Shown here piece after piece: positions 16,679-25,681 of a stretch of 64,000 nt of DNA (positions within the stretch are counted from its first letter, which is position 1; every line of letters begins with the position of its first letter). The position numbers were made by a program, and so were the translations under genes. The notes under the pieces were generated by a model. That model searched no databases and was not told the origin of the DNA. It saw only the letters and a program-made list of their open reading frames with translations. The stretch comes from Motiliproteus sp047633175. GTDB taxonomy: Bacteria; Pseudomonadota; Gammaproteobacteria; Pseudomonadales; Balneatricaceae. The DNA is taken from NCBI GenBank assembly GCA_047633175.1, contig JBLIEQ010000003.1:134837-198836 (forward strand), given 5' to 3'.

Positions 16679-17791
16679 TTAGCTTTCAAGCAGGATACGC
16701 AGCATTCGCCGTAATGGCTCGGCCGCACCCCAGAGCAACTGATCACCCACCGAAAACGCACTCAGATACTCAGGACCCATATTCAGCTTACGCAGCCGGC
16801 CTACAGGCACGCTCATCGTACCGCTCACCGCAGCAGGACTAAGCTCGCGAATGCTCTCCTCACGGGTATTGGGAATGATCTTGACCCAATCATTGTGTGC
16901 AGCCAACAGTGCTTCGATCTCATCGATGGGCACATCCCGCTTTAACTTGATGGTAAATGCCTGCGAATGGCAGCGCATAGAGCCTATCCGAACACAGGTA
17001 CCATCGATAGGAATAATACTGTTTTCACGACCCAGAATCTTATTACTCTCGGCCTGCGCCTTCCACTCTTCACGGCTCTGCCCATTTTCCAGCTGAGAAT
17101 CGATCCAAGGAATCAGGCTTCCCGCCAGGGGCGTACCAAAGTTAGCGGTACTGAGCTGATCACTACGAATCGCAGCCGTCACCTCACGGTCGATATCCAG
17201 GATCGCAGCTTTCGGGTCATCCAGCTTGTCCGCAACCGCGGCATGCACCTGCCCCATCTGCGTGACCAGCTCGCGCATGTGTTTAGCACCACCACCCGAT
17301 GCCGCCTGATAGGTCATGGAGGTCATCCACTCGATCAGGTCCGCCTTAAACAAGCCACCCAGCGCCAGCAACATTAGACTGACGGTACAGTTACCACCCA
17401 CAAAGGTTTTGCCGCCCTGGGCCAGATTGTCACGAATCTGCTGGCCATTGACCGGATCCAGGATAATCATGCTGTCCTTTTCCATGCGTAGCGTTGAGGC
17501 CGCATCGATCCAATGCCCCTTCCAACCGGCCTGGCGCAGCTTGGGATAAACCGCGCTGGTATAATCGCCACCCTGACAGGAGATGATCGCATCCATCGCC
17601 GTCAGCTCGCTGATATCGGTCGCGTCTTTAAGCGTATCGATCTCTTTGCCGATAGCCGGGCCCTGCTGGCCAACCTGAGAGGTGGTAAAAAAGACGGGTT
17701 CGATCAGATCGAAATCCCGCTCTTCCTGCATCCGCTGCATCAGTACAGAACCGACCATACCGCGCCAACCTACAAAACCTACACGCATCAT
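16679..17791 (-). CDS. asd: aspartate-semialdehyde dehydrogenase
   Basis: Reduces aspartyl phosphate to aspartate semialdehyde, feeding lysine, diaminopimelate, threonine and methionine. The 370 residues contain the NADP-binding GFVGWRGMVGSVLMQRM at the N-terminus, the catalytic Cys135 in GGNCTVSL, and the histidine in MRCHSQAF. It is the long, gamma-proteobacterial type. The codon run GTG-ATG-ATG makes the exact start uncertain (17794, 17791 or 17788); GGAG lies upstream. The leuB-asd order is that of Pseudomonas, but the spacer is enlarged by repeated leuB ends. Confidence 0.96.
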   Translation of the reverse strand: MMRVGFVGWRGMVGSVLMQRMQEERDFDLIEPVFFTTSQVGQQGPAIGKEIDTLKDATDISELTAMDAIISCQGGDYTSAVYPKLRQAGWKGHWIDAASTLRMEKDSMIILDPVNGQQIRDNLAQGGKTFVGGNCTVSLMLLALGGLFKADLIEWMTSMTYQAASGGGAKHMRELVTQMGQVHAAVADKLDDPKAAILDIDREVTAAIRSDQLSTANFGTPLAGSLIPWIDSQLENGQSREEWKAQAESNKILGRENSIIPIDGTCVRIGSMRCHSQAFTIKLKRDVPIDEIEALLAAHNDWVKIIPNTREESIRELSPAAVSGTMSVPVGRLRKLNMGPEYLSAFSVGDQLLWGAAEPLRRMLRILLES

Positions 17792-17885
17792 CACTTATCA
17801 TCTCCAGGTGCCTTCAGAACGGAAGGCTTACGATTAAAACGGCGCCTATGAAGACACCCCTGTTCGGACTACGCGGTTAACAAAA

Positions 17886-18580
17886 AACCGCGCATCACAA
17901 CCCCATTAGCGTAGCGACCACCGCTGCGCCCATCTCTCGGGTCGACACTTTACGCGTGCCCGCAGAGTAGATATCCACGGTGCGCAAGCCCTGGTCCAGC
18001 ACCTCCTCACGGCCTGCTCGATCAGATCCGCCGCCGCTGGCTCACCGCGAGGACTAACAACAGCCGCGCATCACAACGCCATTAGCGTAGCGACCACCGC
18101 TGCGCCCATCTCTCGGGTCGACACTTTACGCGTGCCCGCAGAGTAGATATCTTCGGTGCGCAATCCCTGGTCCAGCACCTCCTCACGGCCTGCTCGATCA
18201 GATCCGCCGCCGCTGGCTCACCGAGTGGATTAACAACAGCCGCGCATCACAACGCCATTAGCGTAGCGACCACCGCTGCGCCCATCTCTCGGGTCGACAC
18301 TTTACGCGTGCCCGCAGAGTAGATATCTTCGGTGCGCAAGCCCTGGTCCAGCACCTCCTCACGGCCTGCTCGATCAGATCCGCCGCCGCTGGCTCACCGC
18401 GTGGACTAACAACAGCCGCGCATCACAACGCCATCAGCGTAGCGACCACCGCTGCACCCATCTCTCGGGTCGACACTTTACGCGTGCCCGCAGAGTAGAT
18501 ATCCGCGGTGCGCAAGCCCTGGTCCAGCACGTCGCTCACGGCCTGCTCGATCAGATCCGCCGCCGCTGGCTCACCGAGTG
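17886..18580 (-). repeat. 176-bp tandem array: three extra copies of the leuB 3' end
   Basis: The end of leuB (from 18419 up to about 18580, including its stop codon) is followed downstream by three further near-identical copies beginning at 18243, 18067 and 17891, with an exact 176-bp period. Each unit holds about the last 53 codons of leuB plus an ~18-bp tail (GGACTAACAACAGCC). The extra copies share a 1-bp deletion relative to the gene (CACCTCCTCACGG against CACGTCGCTCACGG), so they are out of frame with LeuB and with each other. They differ from one another at only a few positions. I see no separate coding capacity in them. Confidence 0.95.
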
Positions 18581-19505
18581 AGTAGCGCAGCATCATCGCC
18601 GCCGAGAGTATCGTGGCCAGGGGATTAGCGATCCCCTGGCCTGCGATATCCGGGGCTGAACCATGGCAAGGCTCGTACAGCCCCTGGCCATTGGCGTTCA
18701 GCGATGCCGAGGGCAACATACCGATCGACCCGGTCAGCATCGCCGCCGCATCGGAGAGAATATCACCGAACATATTGCCGGTAACGATAACATCAAACTG
18801 CTTGGGTGCCCTAACCAGCTGCATCGCCGCATTATCGACGTACATATGGCTCAATTCGACATCAGGATATTCCAGCCCGATCTGCTCTACGATTTCACGC
18901 CAGAGCACCGTCACCTCAAGGACGTTGGCTTTATCCACCGAACAGACCTTTTTGCCACGTTTACGGGCCGATTCAAAGGCAACCCGAGCGATTCGACGTA
19001 TCTCAGATTCGCAGTACACATAGGTGTTATAACCCTGACGCTCGCCGTTCTCTAACACTCGAATTCCGCGTGGCTGGCCGAAGTAGATCCCACCGGTGAG
19101 TTCACGCACAATCAGAATATCCAGCCCGGCAACGATCTCAGGCTTGAGTGACGAGGCATCAGCCAGCTGCGGATAGAGGATCGCGGGGCGCAGATTACCA
19201 AACAGATCCAGCTTGGAGCGAATCCCCAGCAAGCCCTTTTCCGGGCGAATAGCGGTATCCAGCTGATCCCACTGAGGCCCACCGACAGCGCCCAATAGGA
19301 TCGCATTGCTGGCCTGAGCCTTGGCCAGGGTTTCATCCGGAAACGGCACCCCGGTTGCATCGATGGCAGCGCCACCCAGCAGCCCTTCATCCAGCGCTAA
19401 GGCAAGGTTAAGTTTCTCATTAATCGCAACAAGCACCCCCACCGCTTCGCTGATGATCTCTGGGCCGATACCGTCACCGGGTAGAATTAGAATCTTTTTA
19501 CTCAT
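18423..19505 (-). CDS. leuB: 3-isopropylmalate dehydrogenase
   Basis: NAD-dependent oxidative decarboxylation of 3-isopropylmalate in leucine synthesis. The 360 residues show the N-terminal ILPGDGIGPEI, the substrate arginines in the GGPQWD-to-FGNLRPA region, the VRELTGGIYFG signature, the catalytic Lys in SVDKANVLE, and GDILSDAAAML. ATG 19505 has AGGAGA upstream. The gene itself appears intact: its last 53 codons match those expected for LeuB although the same DNA is copied three more times downstream. Confidence 0.97.
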   Translation of the reverse strand: MSKKILILPGDGIGPEIISEAVGVLVAINEKLNLALALDEGLLGGAAIDATGVPFPDETLAKAQASNAILLGAVGGPQWDQLDTAIRPEKGLLGIRSKLDLFGNLRPAILYPQLADASSLKPEIVAGLDILIVRELTGGIYFGQPRGIRVLENGERQGYNTYVYCESEIRRIARVAFESARKRGKKVCSVDKANVLEVTVLWREIVEQIGLEYPDVELSHMYVDNAAMQLVRAPKQFDVIVTGNMFGDILSDAAAMLTGSIGMLPSASLNANGQGLYEPCHGSAPDIAGQGIANPLATILSAAMMLRYSLGEPAAADLIEQAVSDVLDQGLRTADIYSAGTRKVSTREMGAAVVATLMAL

Positions 19506-19525
19506 GGAACCTGTTCTCCTTGTTA

Positions 19526-20203
19526 TTAAAGGGTGCCAGACGGCAGGGTGGCGGACGGCAGGGTGTCAGCAAACAGCCAAGGTGTTTTGGCGGCCTGCCT
19601 AGCTTCATACTTACGAATCTTGTCCGCATGCTCCAGGGTCAGATCAATATCATCCAGGCCGTTCAGCAGGCAGTGTTTGCGAAAACCATCGATCTCAAAA
19701 CGCAGCTCGACGCCCTTGGTAGTGATGACCAGCTGGCGTTCGAGGTCGATTGTCAGCTGCGCGCCCGGGGTTGCCTGCACCTCGGCAAAAAGCTCCTCGA
19801 CCAGTTCTGCATTCAGAATAATCGGCAACAAGCCATTTTTGAAACAGTTGTTAAAGAAGATATCGGCATAACTGGGGGCGATCAGGGCGCGGATACCAAA
19901 ATCTTCCAGCGCCCAGGGCGCATGCTCACGGCTGGAACCACAACCAAAGTTATCCCGCGCCAGCAGGATGGAACAGCCCTGGTAACGCGGCTGGTTCAGC
20001 ACAAAATCCGGGTTAAGCGGTCGCATACTGCTATCCTGATCCGGCTGACCCTCGTCGAGATAACGCAGCTCATCGAAGAGGTTAGGGCCGAAACCCGAGC
20101 GTTTGATCGACTTCAGAAACTGCTTGGGGATAATCATGTCGGTATCTATGTTGGCACGATCCATCGGTGCCGCCAGACCCTGGTGCTCTGTAAACGCTCT
20201 CAT
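19526..20203 (-). CDS. leuD: 3-isopropylmalate dehydratase small subunit
   Basis: Small swivelling domain of isopropylmalate isomerase, partner of LeuC. The 225 residues show the N-terminal DRANIDTDMIIPKQFL, the conserved CGSSREHAPWAL and the FKNGLLPI strand. Its ATG overlaps the leuC stop by 4 nt and follows GGGGAG. The C-terminus is unusual: after the conserved domain it ends in TLPSATLPSGTL, encoded by a 15-bp array, so the tail is probably an expansion rather than a functional extension. Confidence 0.96.
   Translation of the reverse strand: MRAFTEHQGLAAPMDRANIDTDMIIPKQFLKSIKRSGFGPNLFDELRYLDEGQPDQDSSMRPLNPDFVLNQPRYQGCSILLARDNFGCGSSREHAPWALEDFGIRALIAPSYADIFFNNCFKNGLLPIILNAELVEELFAEVQATPGAQLTIDLERQLVITTKGVELRFEIDGFRKHCLLNGLDDIDLTLEHADKIRKYEARQAAKTPWLFADTLPSATLPSGTL
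19531..19575 (-). repeat. 15-bp tandem repeat forming the leuD C-terminus
   Basis: Three 15-bp units starting GGGTG at 19531, 19546 and 19561 form the last codons of leuD. The first two are nearly identical (GCCAGACGGCA and GGCGGACGGCA), the third is diverged. Translated leftward they give repeated Leu-Pro-Ser-(Ala/Gly)-Thr. Confidence 0.8.
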
Positions 20204-21648
20204 CGTAGTTCTCCCCTTCGTGCATCTTCCGTCATGTCACGAACGTCGACAAAATGGCCGGCGATCGCCGCCGCTGCAGCCATCGCCGGACTCACCAAAT
20301 GGGTCCGGCCACCAAAGCCCTGCCGACCCTCGAAGTTACGGTTTGAGGTCGAGGCGCAGTGCTCGCCCTGACCCAGCTTGTCGGCATTCATCGCCAGACA
20401 CATCGAGCACCCGGGCTCGCGCCACTCCAGCCCGGCGTCAATAAAGATCTTATCCAGACCCTCGAGTTCGGCCTGCTGCTTAACCAGCCCAGAACCTGGA
20501 ACCACCAGCGCCTGCTTGAGCGTGAGCGCAACCTTGCGGCCTTGAACCACCGCCGCCGCTTCGCGCAGATCTTCGATGCGCGAATTGGTACACGAACCGA
20601 TAAACACCCGATCCAGCTGAATAGAGGTGATCGGTTGATTGGGCTTGAGGCCCATATACTCCAGCGCCCGCTCCATCCCCTGACGCTTGCTACTATCGGT
20701 TTCGGCGGCAGGATCCGGGACATTGGCACCGATTGCCGCCACCATCTCCGGAGAGGTTCCCCAGCTTACCTGAGGCTGAATCTCTGAACCGTTCAGCACC
20801 ACCACCTGATCAAACTCGGCATCGGTATCGCTGTGCAGATCGCGCCAGGCGTCAACCGCCAGCGTCCAATGATCGCCCTTAGGAGAAAACGGCCGGCCTT
20901 TAACGTAGTCGACGGTGGTCTCATCGACAGCCACCAGGCCAACCCGCGCACCCGCCTCTATCGCCATATTACAGATGGTCATCCGCCCCTCGATCGACAG
21001 ACCCGCGATCACCTCACCCCCAAATTCGATGGCGCAGCCGTTACCACCGGCGGTACCTATCTTGCCGATAATCGCCAGCACCACATCTTTGGCCGTGACC
21101 CCCTTACCGAGCAGGCCGTCGACCCGCACCAGCATATTCTTCATCTTCATGGCGATCAGACACTGGGTCGCCAGGACATGCTCGACCTCGGAGGTCCCTA
21201 TGCCGTGAGCCAGAGCACCGAAGGCACCGTGGGTGGCTGTGTGTGAATCACCACAGACAACGGTCATGCCGGGCAGAGTCGCACCCTGCTCAGGTCCGAC
21301 GACGTGGACGATGCCCTGACGCAGGTCCTGCATCTTAAATTCGACAATACCAAACTCATCGCAGTTATCGTCCAGCGTAGTGACCTGAATCTTAGAGACG
21401 GGATCTGCGATCCCATCGGCACCCCGCTGGCGCTCCGCCGAGGTGGTCGGCACGTTATGATCGGGGGTGGCCAGATTGGCACCCAACCGCCAGGGCTTGC
21501 GCTTAGCCAACCGCAGACCTTCAAAGGCCTGAGGAGAGGTCACCTCATGCAGCAGCTGGCGATCGATATAGATCAGCGCACTGCCATCTTCCTGCTGACT
21601 TACCACATGGGCATCCCAAAGCTTGTCGTATAACGTTTTGCCAGCCAT
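20200..21648 (-). CDS. leuC: 3-isopropylmalate dehydratase large subunit
   Basis: Aconitase-family [4Fe-4S] subunit of isopropylmalate isomerase. The 482 residues contain the cluster cysteines in IGSCTNSRIEDLR and PGCSMCLAMN, CGDSHTATHGAFGALAHGIGTSEVEHVLATQ-type catalytic blocks, and SNRNFEGRQG. The start has a perfect AGGAGG site 5 nt upstream. It opens a leuC-leuD-leuB operon divergent from a LysR regulator, which probably controls it. Confidence 0.97.
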   Translation of the reverse strand: MAGKTLYDKLWDAHVVSQQEDGSALIYIDRQLLHEVTSPQAFEGLRLAKRKPWRLGANLATPDHNVPTTSAERQRGADGIADPVSKIQVTTLDDNCDEFGIVEFKMQDLRQGIVHVVGPEQGATLPGMTVVCGDSHTATHGAFGALAHGIGTSEVEHVLATQCLIAMKMKNMLVRVDGLLGKGVTAKDVVLAIIGKIGTAGGNGCAIEFGGEVIAGLSIEGRMTICNMAIEAGARVGLVAVDETTVDYVKGRPFSPKGDHWTLAVDAWRDLHSDTDAEFDQVVVLNGSEIQPQVSWGTSPEMVAAIGANVPDPAAETDSSKRQGMERALEYMGLKPNQPITSIQLDRVFIGSCTNSRIEDLREAAAVVQGRKVALTLKQALVVPGSGLVKQQAELEGLDKIFIDAGLEWREPGCSMCLAMNADKLGQGEHCASTSNRNFEGRQGFGGRTHLVSPAMAAAAAIAGHFVDVRDMTEDARRGELR

Positions 21649-21851
21649 TGAGGCCTCCTGTCGGGTACTGTGGAAAAAATTCGTTTGTTTATCACCAGGC
21701 TTTTTATAACTAGATTTTTTTAACTAAACTTTTTATAAATAAGGGACGGGTGATTTGACACTAGGGTATGACCCCTATATAAATAAAACAAATTCTATTT
21801 ATCTATCTAATAGATTCCTACCTGGAATCTGAACAGCAGAGCGTTCCCTGT
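21649..21851. promoter_or_regulatory. divergent leuC / LysR intergenic region
   Basis: A 203-bp AT-rich spacer between the divergent leuC and LysR genes, with several A/T tracts (TTTTTATAACTAGATTTTTT near 21710) and a short near-palindrome around 21800-21815 (CTATTTATCTATCTAATAG). This arrangement is typical for a LysR regulator binding between itself and its target. No precise operator can be proven by eye. Confidence 0.45.
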
Positions 21852-22727
21852 ATGGATGCACCCAGCCTTAAAGCCTTTGTGACTGCCGCCGAGTTACGTT
21901 CATTCTCGCTGGCCGCCGATCAGTTGCTGCTGACTCAACCGGCTATCAGTAAACGCATCGCCAATCTGGAGCACCAGTTACAGTGCCGGCTATTCGATCG
22001 CATCGGCCGAACAATCGGCCTCACCGAGGCGGGCCAGATTCTGCTCCCCAAGGCCCGTAATATACTGTTCCAGATCGAGGATACCCGTCGGCTACTTACC
22101 AACCGCAGCGGCAAGATGCAGGGTCCTTTATCCCTGGCCACCAGCCACCATATTAGCCTGCATCGACTGCCACCGGTACTACGCCTATACAGGGATCAGT
22201 ATCCGGATGTGACCCTAGATCTTAAATTCGAACAATCGGAAGTAGCCTATGAGGGGGTCCTCAGCGGCGCCCTTGAACTGGCGGTGATCACCCTCTCACC
22301 TCAGCCCCACCCACAGATCTGCTCCACCCCGATCTGGATCGACCGACTCACCTACTGCTGCGCGGTCGATCATCCTCTCGCCCGGCAGCCCTGGCTGCAA
22401 CTGAGTGATCTGACCCAGCACCAGGCTATACTGCCCACGGCAGGCACCTTCACCCGGCAGCTGGTCGAGGAACGCTTCGAGCAGCAACAGCAGACACTCA
22501 ATGTCGGGATGTCTACCAACAGCCTCGACACCCTGCGCATGATGGTCAGCATCGGCTTAGGCTGGAGCCTGCTTCCGCACACCATGCTGGACTCCGGGGT
22601 CGTATCGCTACCGCTGGACAACGAACAGATCCAGCGCCCCCTGGGATTAATCTACCACCGCGATCGCACCCTATCCAATGCCGGCAAAGCGTTTATCAAA
22701 CTGCTCAGACAGCATAAAGATCCCTAA
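21852..22727 (+). CDS. LysR-family transcriptional regulator beside leuC
   Basis: A 291-residue LysR regulator: N-terminal winged helix-turn-helix (about 1-60, with FVTAAELRSFSLAADQLLLTQPAISKRI-type pattern) and a C-terminal periplasmic-binding-like effector domain (about 90-290). It is divergent from leuCDB, and a LysR gene at this position is common in pseudomonads, so control of leucine synthesis is plausible. The effector cannot be read from sequence. The ATG has no clear Shine-Dalgarno. It is followed 137 bp later by phaE, so a role in PHA genes cannot be excluded. Confidence 0.85.
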   Translation: MDAPSLKAFVTAAELRSFSLAADQLLLTQPAISKRIANLEHQLQCRLFDRIGRTIGLTEAGQILLPKARNILFQIEDTRRLLTNRSGKMQGPLSLATSHHISLHRLPPVLRLYRDQYPDVTLDLKFEQSEVAYEGVLSGALELAVITLSPQPHPQICSTPIWIDRLTYCCAVDHPLARQPWLQLSDLTQHQAILPTAGTFTRQLVEERFEQQQQTLNVGMSTNSLDTLRMMVSIGLGWSLLPHTMLDSGVVSLPLDNEQIQRPLGLIYHRDRTLSNAGKAFIKLLRQHKDP

Positions 22728-22828
22728 GCCCTGACCCAGGATGGAACAGACTGACCGACAGAGTTAACCAAGAATCTGCATCCAAAACAAATTTTGATCT
22801 AAACAGCCTGACCGGTAAGATAGTGCGC

Positions 22829-22841
22829 ATCTAATTTAGAT
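22829..22841. promoter_or_regulatory. 13-bp palindrome upstream of phaE
   Basis: ATCTAATTTAGAT at 22829-22841 is a perfect dyad 24 bp before the phaE start, and a half-related TTGATCTAAAC lies about 35 bp further upstream. It sits where an operator for a regulator of the PHA operon would be expected. Which protein binds it, if any, is unknown. Confidence 0.4.
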
Positions 22842-22864
22842 CCCGTAACTCCGGAGTGAGTACA

Positions 22865-23824
22865 GTGAACCCCAACCCGCTTGACGAGTTGCAACAATGG
22901 ATTGAAACCCAAACAGCACATTGCCACAGCCTGCTGGGCGATCAAGAAACCCAGCCTGCCGACTGGCAGGCCCTGCTCGATAGCAGCCGTACACTGACGC
23001 AACAGCAACCCGACGAGCAGCGAGAGCTGACTGAATCGATGGTACAGCAGGCCAGGGGTTTCAGCCGCTATGGCGAGCGCTTGCTGCGGGCGCTAAAACA
23101 CCAAGATTCGCCCTCACATCTGGATACCGCCGTCCGCGACCTGAGTAGTCATCTGCAACTACAGGCGGGTGAACCCTTTTACCGCCAATGGCAACTCCCC
23201 GAACCCTTGCAACAGACCCTGCAGCAATTCGGTCTCTCACCCAGCGGCTTCAGCAGCTTCCCGTTCCTGCACAGCAGCATCAACCGCAACAAGGATAGGC
23301 ACCAGCAGCAACTGCAGCAGATGCAACACGCATTAAACGAATTCACCGAGACCCTGAGCCTCTATATAGAACAGCAAAACCAGATCAGCCAACGCACCAG
23401 CGACAGCATGATCTTACAGCTGAAGCAGCAGGAGCCTGCCCCCGAAAGCCTGGCAGAACTCCATCAGACCTGGGTAGACTGCTATGAGCAATGCTACCAC
23501 CAGCAGCTCGGCACCCCTGAATACCAACAGATCTATGGTCGCCTGGGCAATGCCATCCTGGCACTGCAACAGCAGGCGCAGGACTACTGGAAGAAGGAAT
23601 ATCAGGGGGTGGGCCTGGTTCCCAGCAGTGATTATGATGAACTGCTGCGCCACCATCACAAACTCCGCAAGAGTCACAAACAGTCCCAGCGCCAGATTAA
23701 GAAACTGGAACAGGCGCTCGAAAGCCAGCAGCAGCAACTGACTGCATTGCAACAACAGCAGCGCGTGCAGCAGTCATCACAACGACAGCCCTCAGCAACC
23801 GACTCCCCGGACATCAAGCCCTGA
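22865..23824 (+). CDS. phaE: class III PHA synthase subunit PhaE
   Basis: Non-catalytic partner that activates the class III polyhydroxyalkanoate synthase PhaC. The protein is ~319 residues, Gln-rich, with the family pattern SGFSSFPFLHSSINR and YCHQQLGTPEYQQIYGRL-type segment near 205-230, and a C-terminal coiled coil (about 265-305). I prefer GTG 22865 because CCGGAG lies 8 nt upstream; an earlier GTG at 22856 overlaps that site. Its stop overlaps the phaC ATG (TGATG), typical of coupled phaE-phaC. PhaE proteins are poorly conserved, so the call leans on PhaC next door. Confidence 0.9.
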   Translation: MNPNPLDELQQWIETQTAHCHSLLGDQETQPADWQALLDSSRTLTQQQPDEQRELTESMVQQARGFSRYGERLLRALKHQDSPSHLDTAVRDLSSHLQLQAGEPFYRQWQLPEPLQQTLQQFGLSPSGFSSFPFLHSSINRNKDRHQQQLQQMQHALNEFTETLSLYIEQQNQISQRTSDSMILQLKQQEPAPESLAELHQTWVDCYEQCYHQQLGTPEYQQIYGRLGNAILALQQQAQDYWKKEYQGVGLVPSSDYDELLRHHHKLRKSHKQSQRQIKKLEQALESQQQQLTALQQQQRVQQSSQRQPSATDSPDIKP

Positions 23825-24894
23825 TGCATAGATTCAATATTAACGCCGAACGGCTGGCACAGGAGCTCAACGACTCAAACGAACAACTGGTCGCCGGCTT
23901 ACAGACCCTCAGCCAGCTACCCGAGGTCAAGGTCGGACAGTCCGCGCACGAGACCATTTACCGCGAAGATAAGCTCAAGCTTAACCACTACCCCGCCGCT
24001 GCAGGCACAGAACAGGGCGACAGCCGCCCCCTGCTGATCGTTTACGCGCTGATCAACCGCCCCTATATTCTCGATCTACAGCCAGACCGCTCGCTGATCC
24101 AGGCCCTCAATCAACGCGGCTTATCGGTATACCTGATCGATTGGGGCTACCCGGATCGGGCCGACCGCTATCTGGATCTGGATGATTACATCAACGGTTA
24201 TCTCGATAACTGCGTGGAGGCGGTTTGCCACCACAGTAGCCACGCGAGTCTGAATCTGCTGGGCGTATGCCAGGGCGGCACCTTCAGCCTCTGCTATAGC
24301 GCATTGAATCCCGAGCGCGTCAATAACCTGATCACCCTGGTCACGCCGGTCGATTTTCGCACCCCGGACAACATGCTCAGCCACCTGGCTCAACAGCTGG
24401 ATCTCGACCTGGCGCTCAAAACCAATGGCAACATCCCCGGCCATATGCTGACCCAGACCTATAACGCGCTAATGCCGATCCGGCTCGGCCTCCAAAAATT
24501 CCTGAACATGCCCAGGCAGCTCTCCACCGCCGACAGCGCCATGAACTACCTGCGCATGGAAAAGTGGATTAATGACAGCCCCGACCTGGCAGGAGAGGCT
24601 TGCCGCGAGTTTGTGCAGAAGTTTTTCCATGACAACCGCTTTATCGAGGGCGATCTGACGATTGGCGACCAGGGTGTTACGCTGAAAAAATTTACCGGCC
24701 CGCTGCTCAATATCTTCGCCGCCCGTGACCACCTGGTCCCCCCCGCCGCCTCCAGAGCCCTCGGCACGCTTACCGGAAGCGTTGACTACCAAGAACAGGA
24801 ATTTGCAGGCGGGCATATCGGCGTTTTTGTCGGACGCCAGGCTCAACAACAGCTACCTGATCTTATCAGCAACTGGCTCCAAGCCCGCCCCTGA
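23824..24894 (+). CDS. phaC: class III PHA synthase catalytic subunit PhaC
   Basis: Polymerises 3-hydroxyacyl-CoA to PHA granules. At 356 residues it has class III size, and the catalytic triad falls at the same numbers as the Allochromatium vinosum enzyme: Cys149 in the lipase-like box GVCQGG, Asp302 in AARDHLVPP and His331 in GGHIGV. The alpha/beta-hydrolase core is complete. It is translated directly after phaE. Class III synthases usually make short-chain PHA such as polyhydroxybutyrate; a matching thiolase lies at 43174-44358. Confidence 0.97.
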   Translation: MHRFNINAERLAQELNDSNEQLVAGLQTLSQLPEVKVGQSAHETIYREDKLKLNHYPAAAGTEQGDSRPLLIVYALINRPYILDLQPDRSLIQALNQRGLSVYLIDWGYPDRADRYLDLDDYINGYLDNCVEAVCHHSSHASLNLLGVCQGGTFSLCYSALNPERVNNLITLVTPVDFRTPDNMLSHLAQQLDLDLALKTNGNIPGHMLTQTYNALMPIRLGLQKFLNMPRQLSTADSAMNYLRMEKWINDSPDLAGEACREFVQKFFHDNRFIEGDLTIGDQGVTLKKFTGPLLNIFAARDHLVPPAASRALGTLTGSVDYQEQEFAGGHIGVFVGRQAQQQLPDLISNWLQARP

Positions 24895-25013
24895 CAGAGT
24901 AAGCAAGAGACACAAACAAAAAGGGGCTGCCGCTATGCCTATCAGCTCGCTGCTGGTTATCGGTCATATGATTCTGACCCCAGAGTGAGCACAACGGATT
25001 TGAGGGGTTGAAA

Positions 25014-25514
25014 ATGGATTTCGAGATTAGCAAAGAAGATAAGAAACTAGCTCAGGTACCCCACACCCTGTTTGTGCTGAATGTGTTACTGTTCAATCTG
25101 CTGATGGCACCGGCAGGTATTGTTCTAGATGTGGGAATGTACGGTTTTTTGCTTCCGCTTCTATGCTCATTGACCATCATTGCCTTTATATATTTGCGTG
25201 GCCGAAAGCAGAGCCGCTGGTTCGTCGAGATGCACTGGCGTCTATCATTCCGGCGTTGCCAGTTTCTGTTGCTCGGTTATAGCATCAGCGCGATGCTGGG
25301 GGGGGTTAGCTGGCTGATCAGTATAAATGCCAATGATGCCAAGATGGCCGAGATCATGTTTATGGCCATTTCCCGAGTTTCAGTGGTACCCACATTGCTG
25401 GCGGTGATGGTGACGGTGGTACTGGAGGCGGGTGCCCAGCACCTGGTTAACAGCGGGACGGTTCCAGATCGCCTGGTTGAGAAGTTTCCAGCGCCAGCCT
25501 ACCTCGCTGATTAA
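25014..25514 (+). CDS. uncharacterised four-helix membrane protein
   Basis: A 166-residue protein that I do not recognise. Four hydrophobic stretches are visible (about residues 18-38, 42-62, 82-104 and 119-140), with short charged termini and a basic RGRKQSRWF turn after the second, so an inner-membrane location is likely. ATG 25014 has GAGGGG 6 nt upstream; an earlier TTG (25008) is less likely. It lies 119 bp after phaC on the same strand and before a bidirectional terminator, so it could be the last gene of the pha operon, but no PHA link is proven. Confidence 0.7.
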   Translation: MDFEISKEDKKLAQVPHTLFVLNVLLFNLLMAPAGIVLDVGMYGFLLPLLCSLTIIAFIYLRGRKQSRWFVEMHWRLSFRRCQFLLLGYSISAMLGGVSWLISINANDAKMAEIMFMAISRVSVVPTLLAVMVTVVLEAGAQHLVNSGTVPDRLVEKFPAPAYLAD

Positions 25515-25601
25515 GCAGCTCGTGGGTGTACTTCCTGCTCTAGTTTATCGCCTAACTCGATGACAGATTTATTTGCGCAACAACCACGAATACATAGCCA
25601 T

Positions 25602-25632
25602 AAAAAAGCCGAACTCCGTTCGGCTTTTGTCT
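25602..25632. terminator. bidirectional terminator between the pha operon and phaR
   Basis: GCCGAAC (25608-25614) and GTTCGGC (25618-25624) form a 7-bp stem with a 3-nt loop, flanked by A6 on the left and T4 on the right. It would stop transcription from both converging directions. Confidence 0.85.
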
Positions 25633-25681
25633 TGTCTCTGCAATACCGCCCTGTTTCTTAACGGGACGCCTTAGCCTGAAG

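Noticed and set aside
17886..18418. CRISPR-like array downstream of leuB
   Set aside because: The repeats are 176 bp, contiguous and without unique spacers, and are clearly derived from leuB.
24935..24988. 17-codon ORF between phaC and the membrane protein gene
   Set aside because: Very short, no clear ribosome site and no similarity that can be judged.
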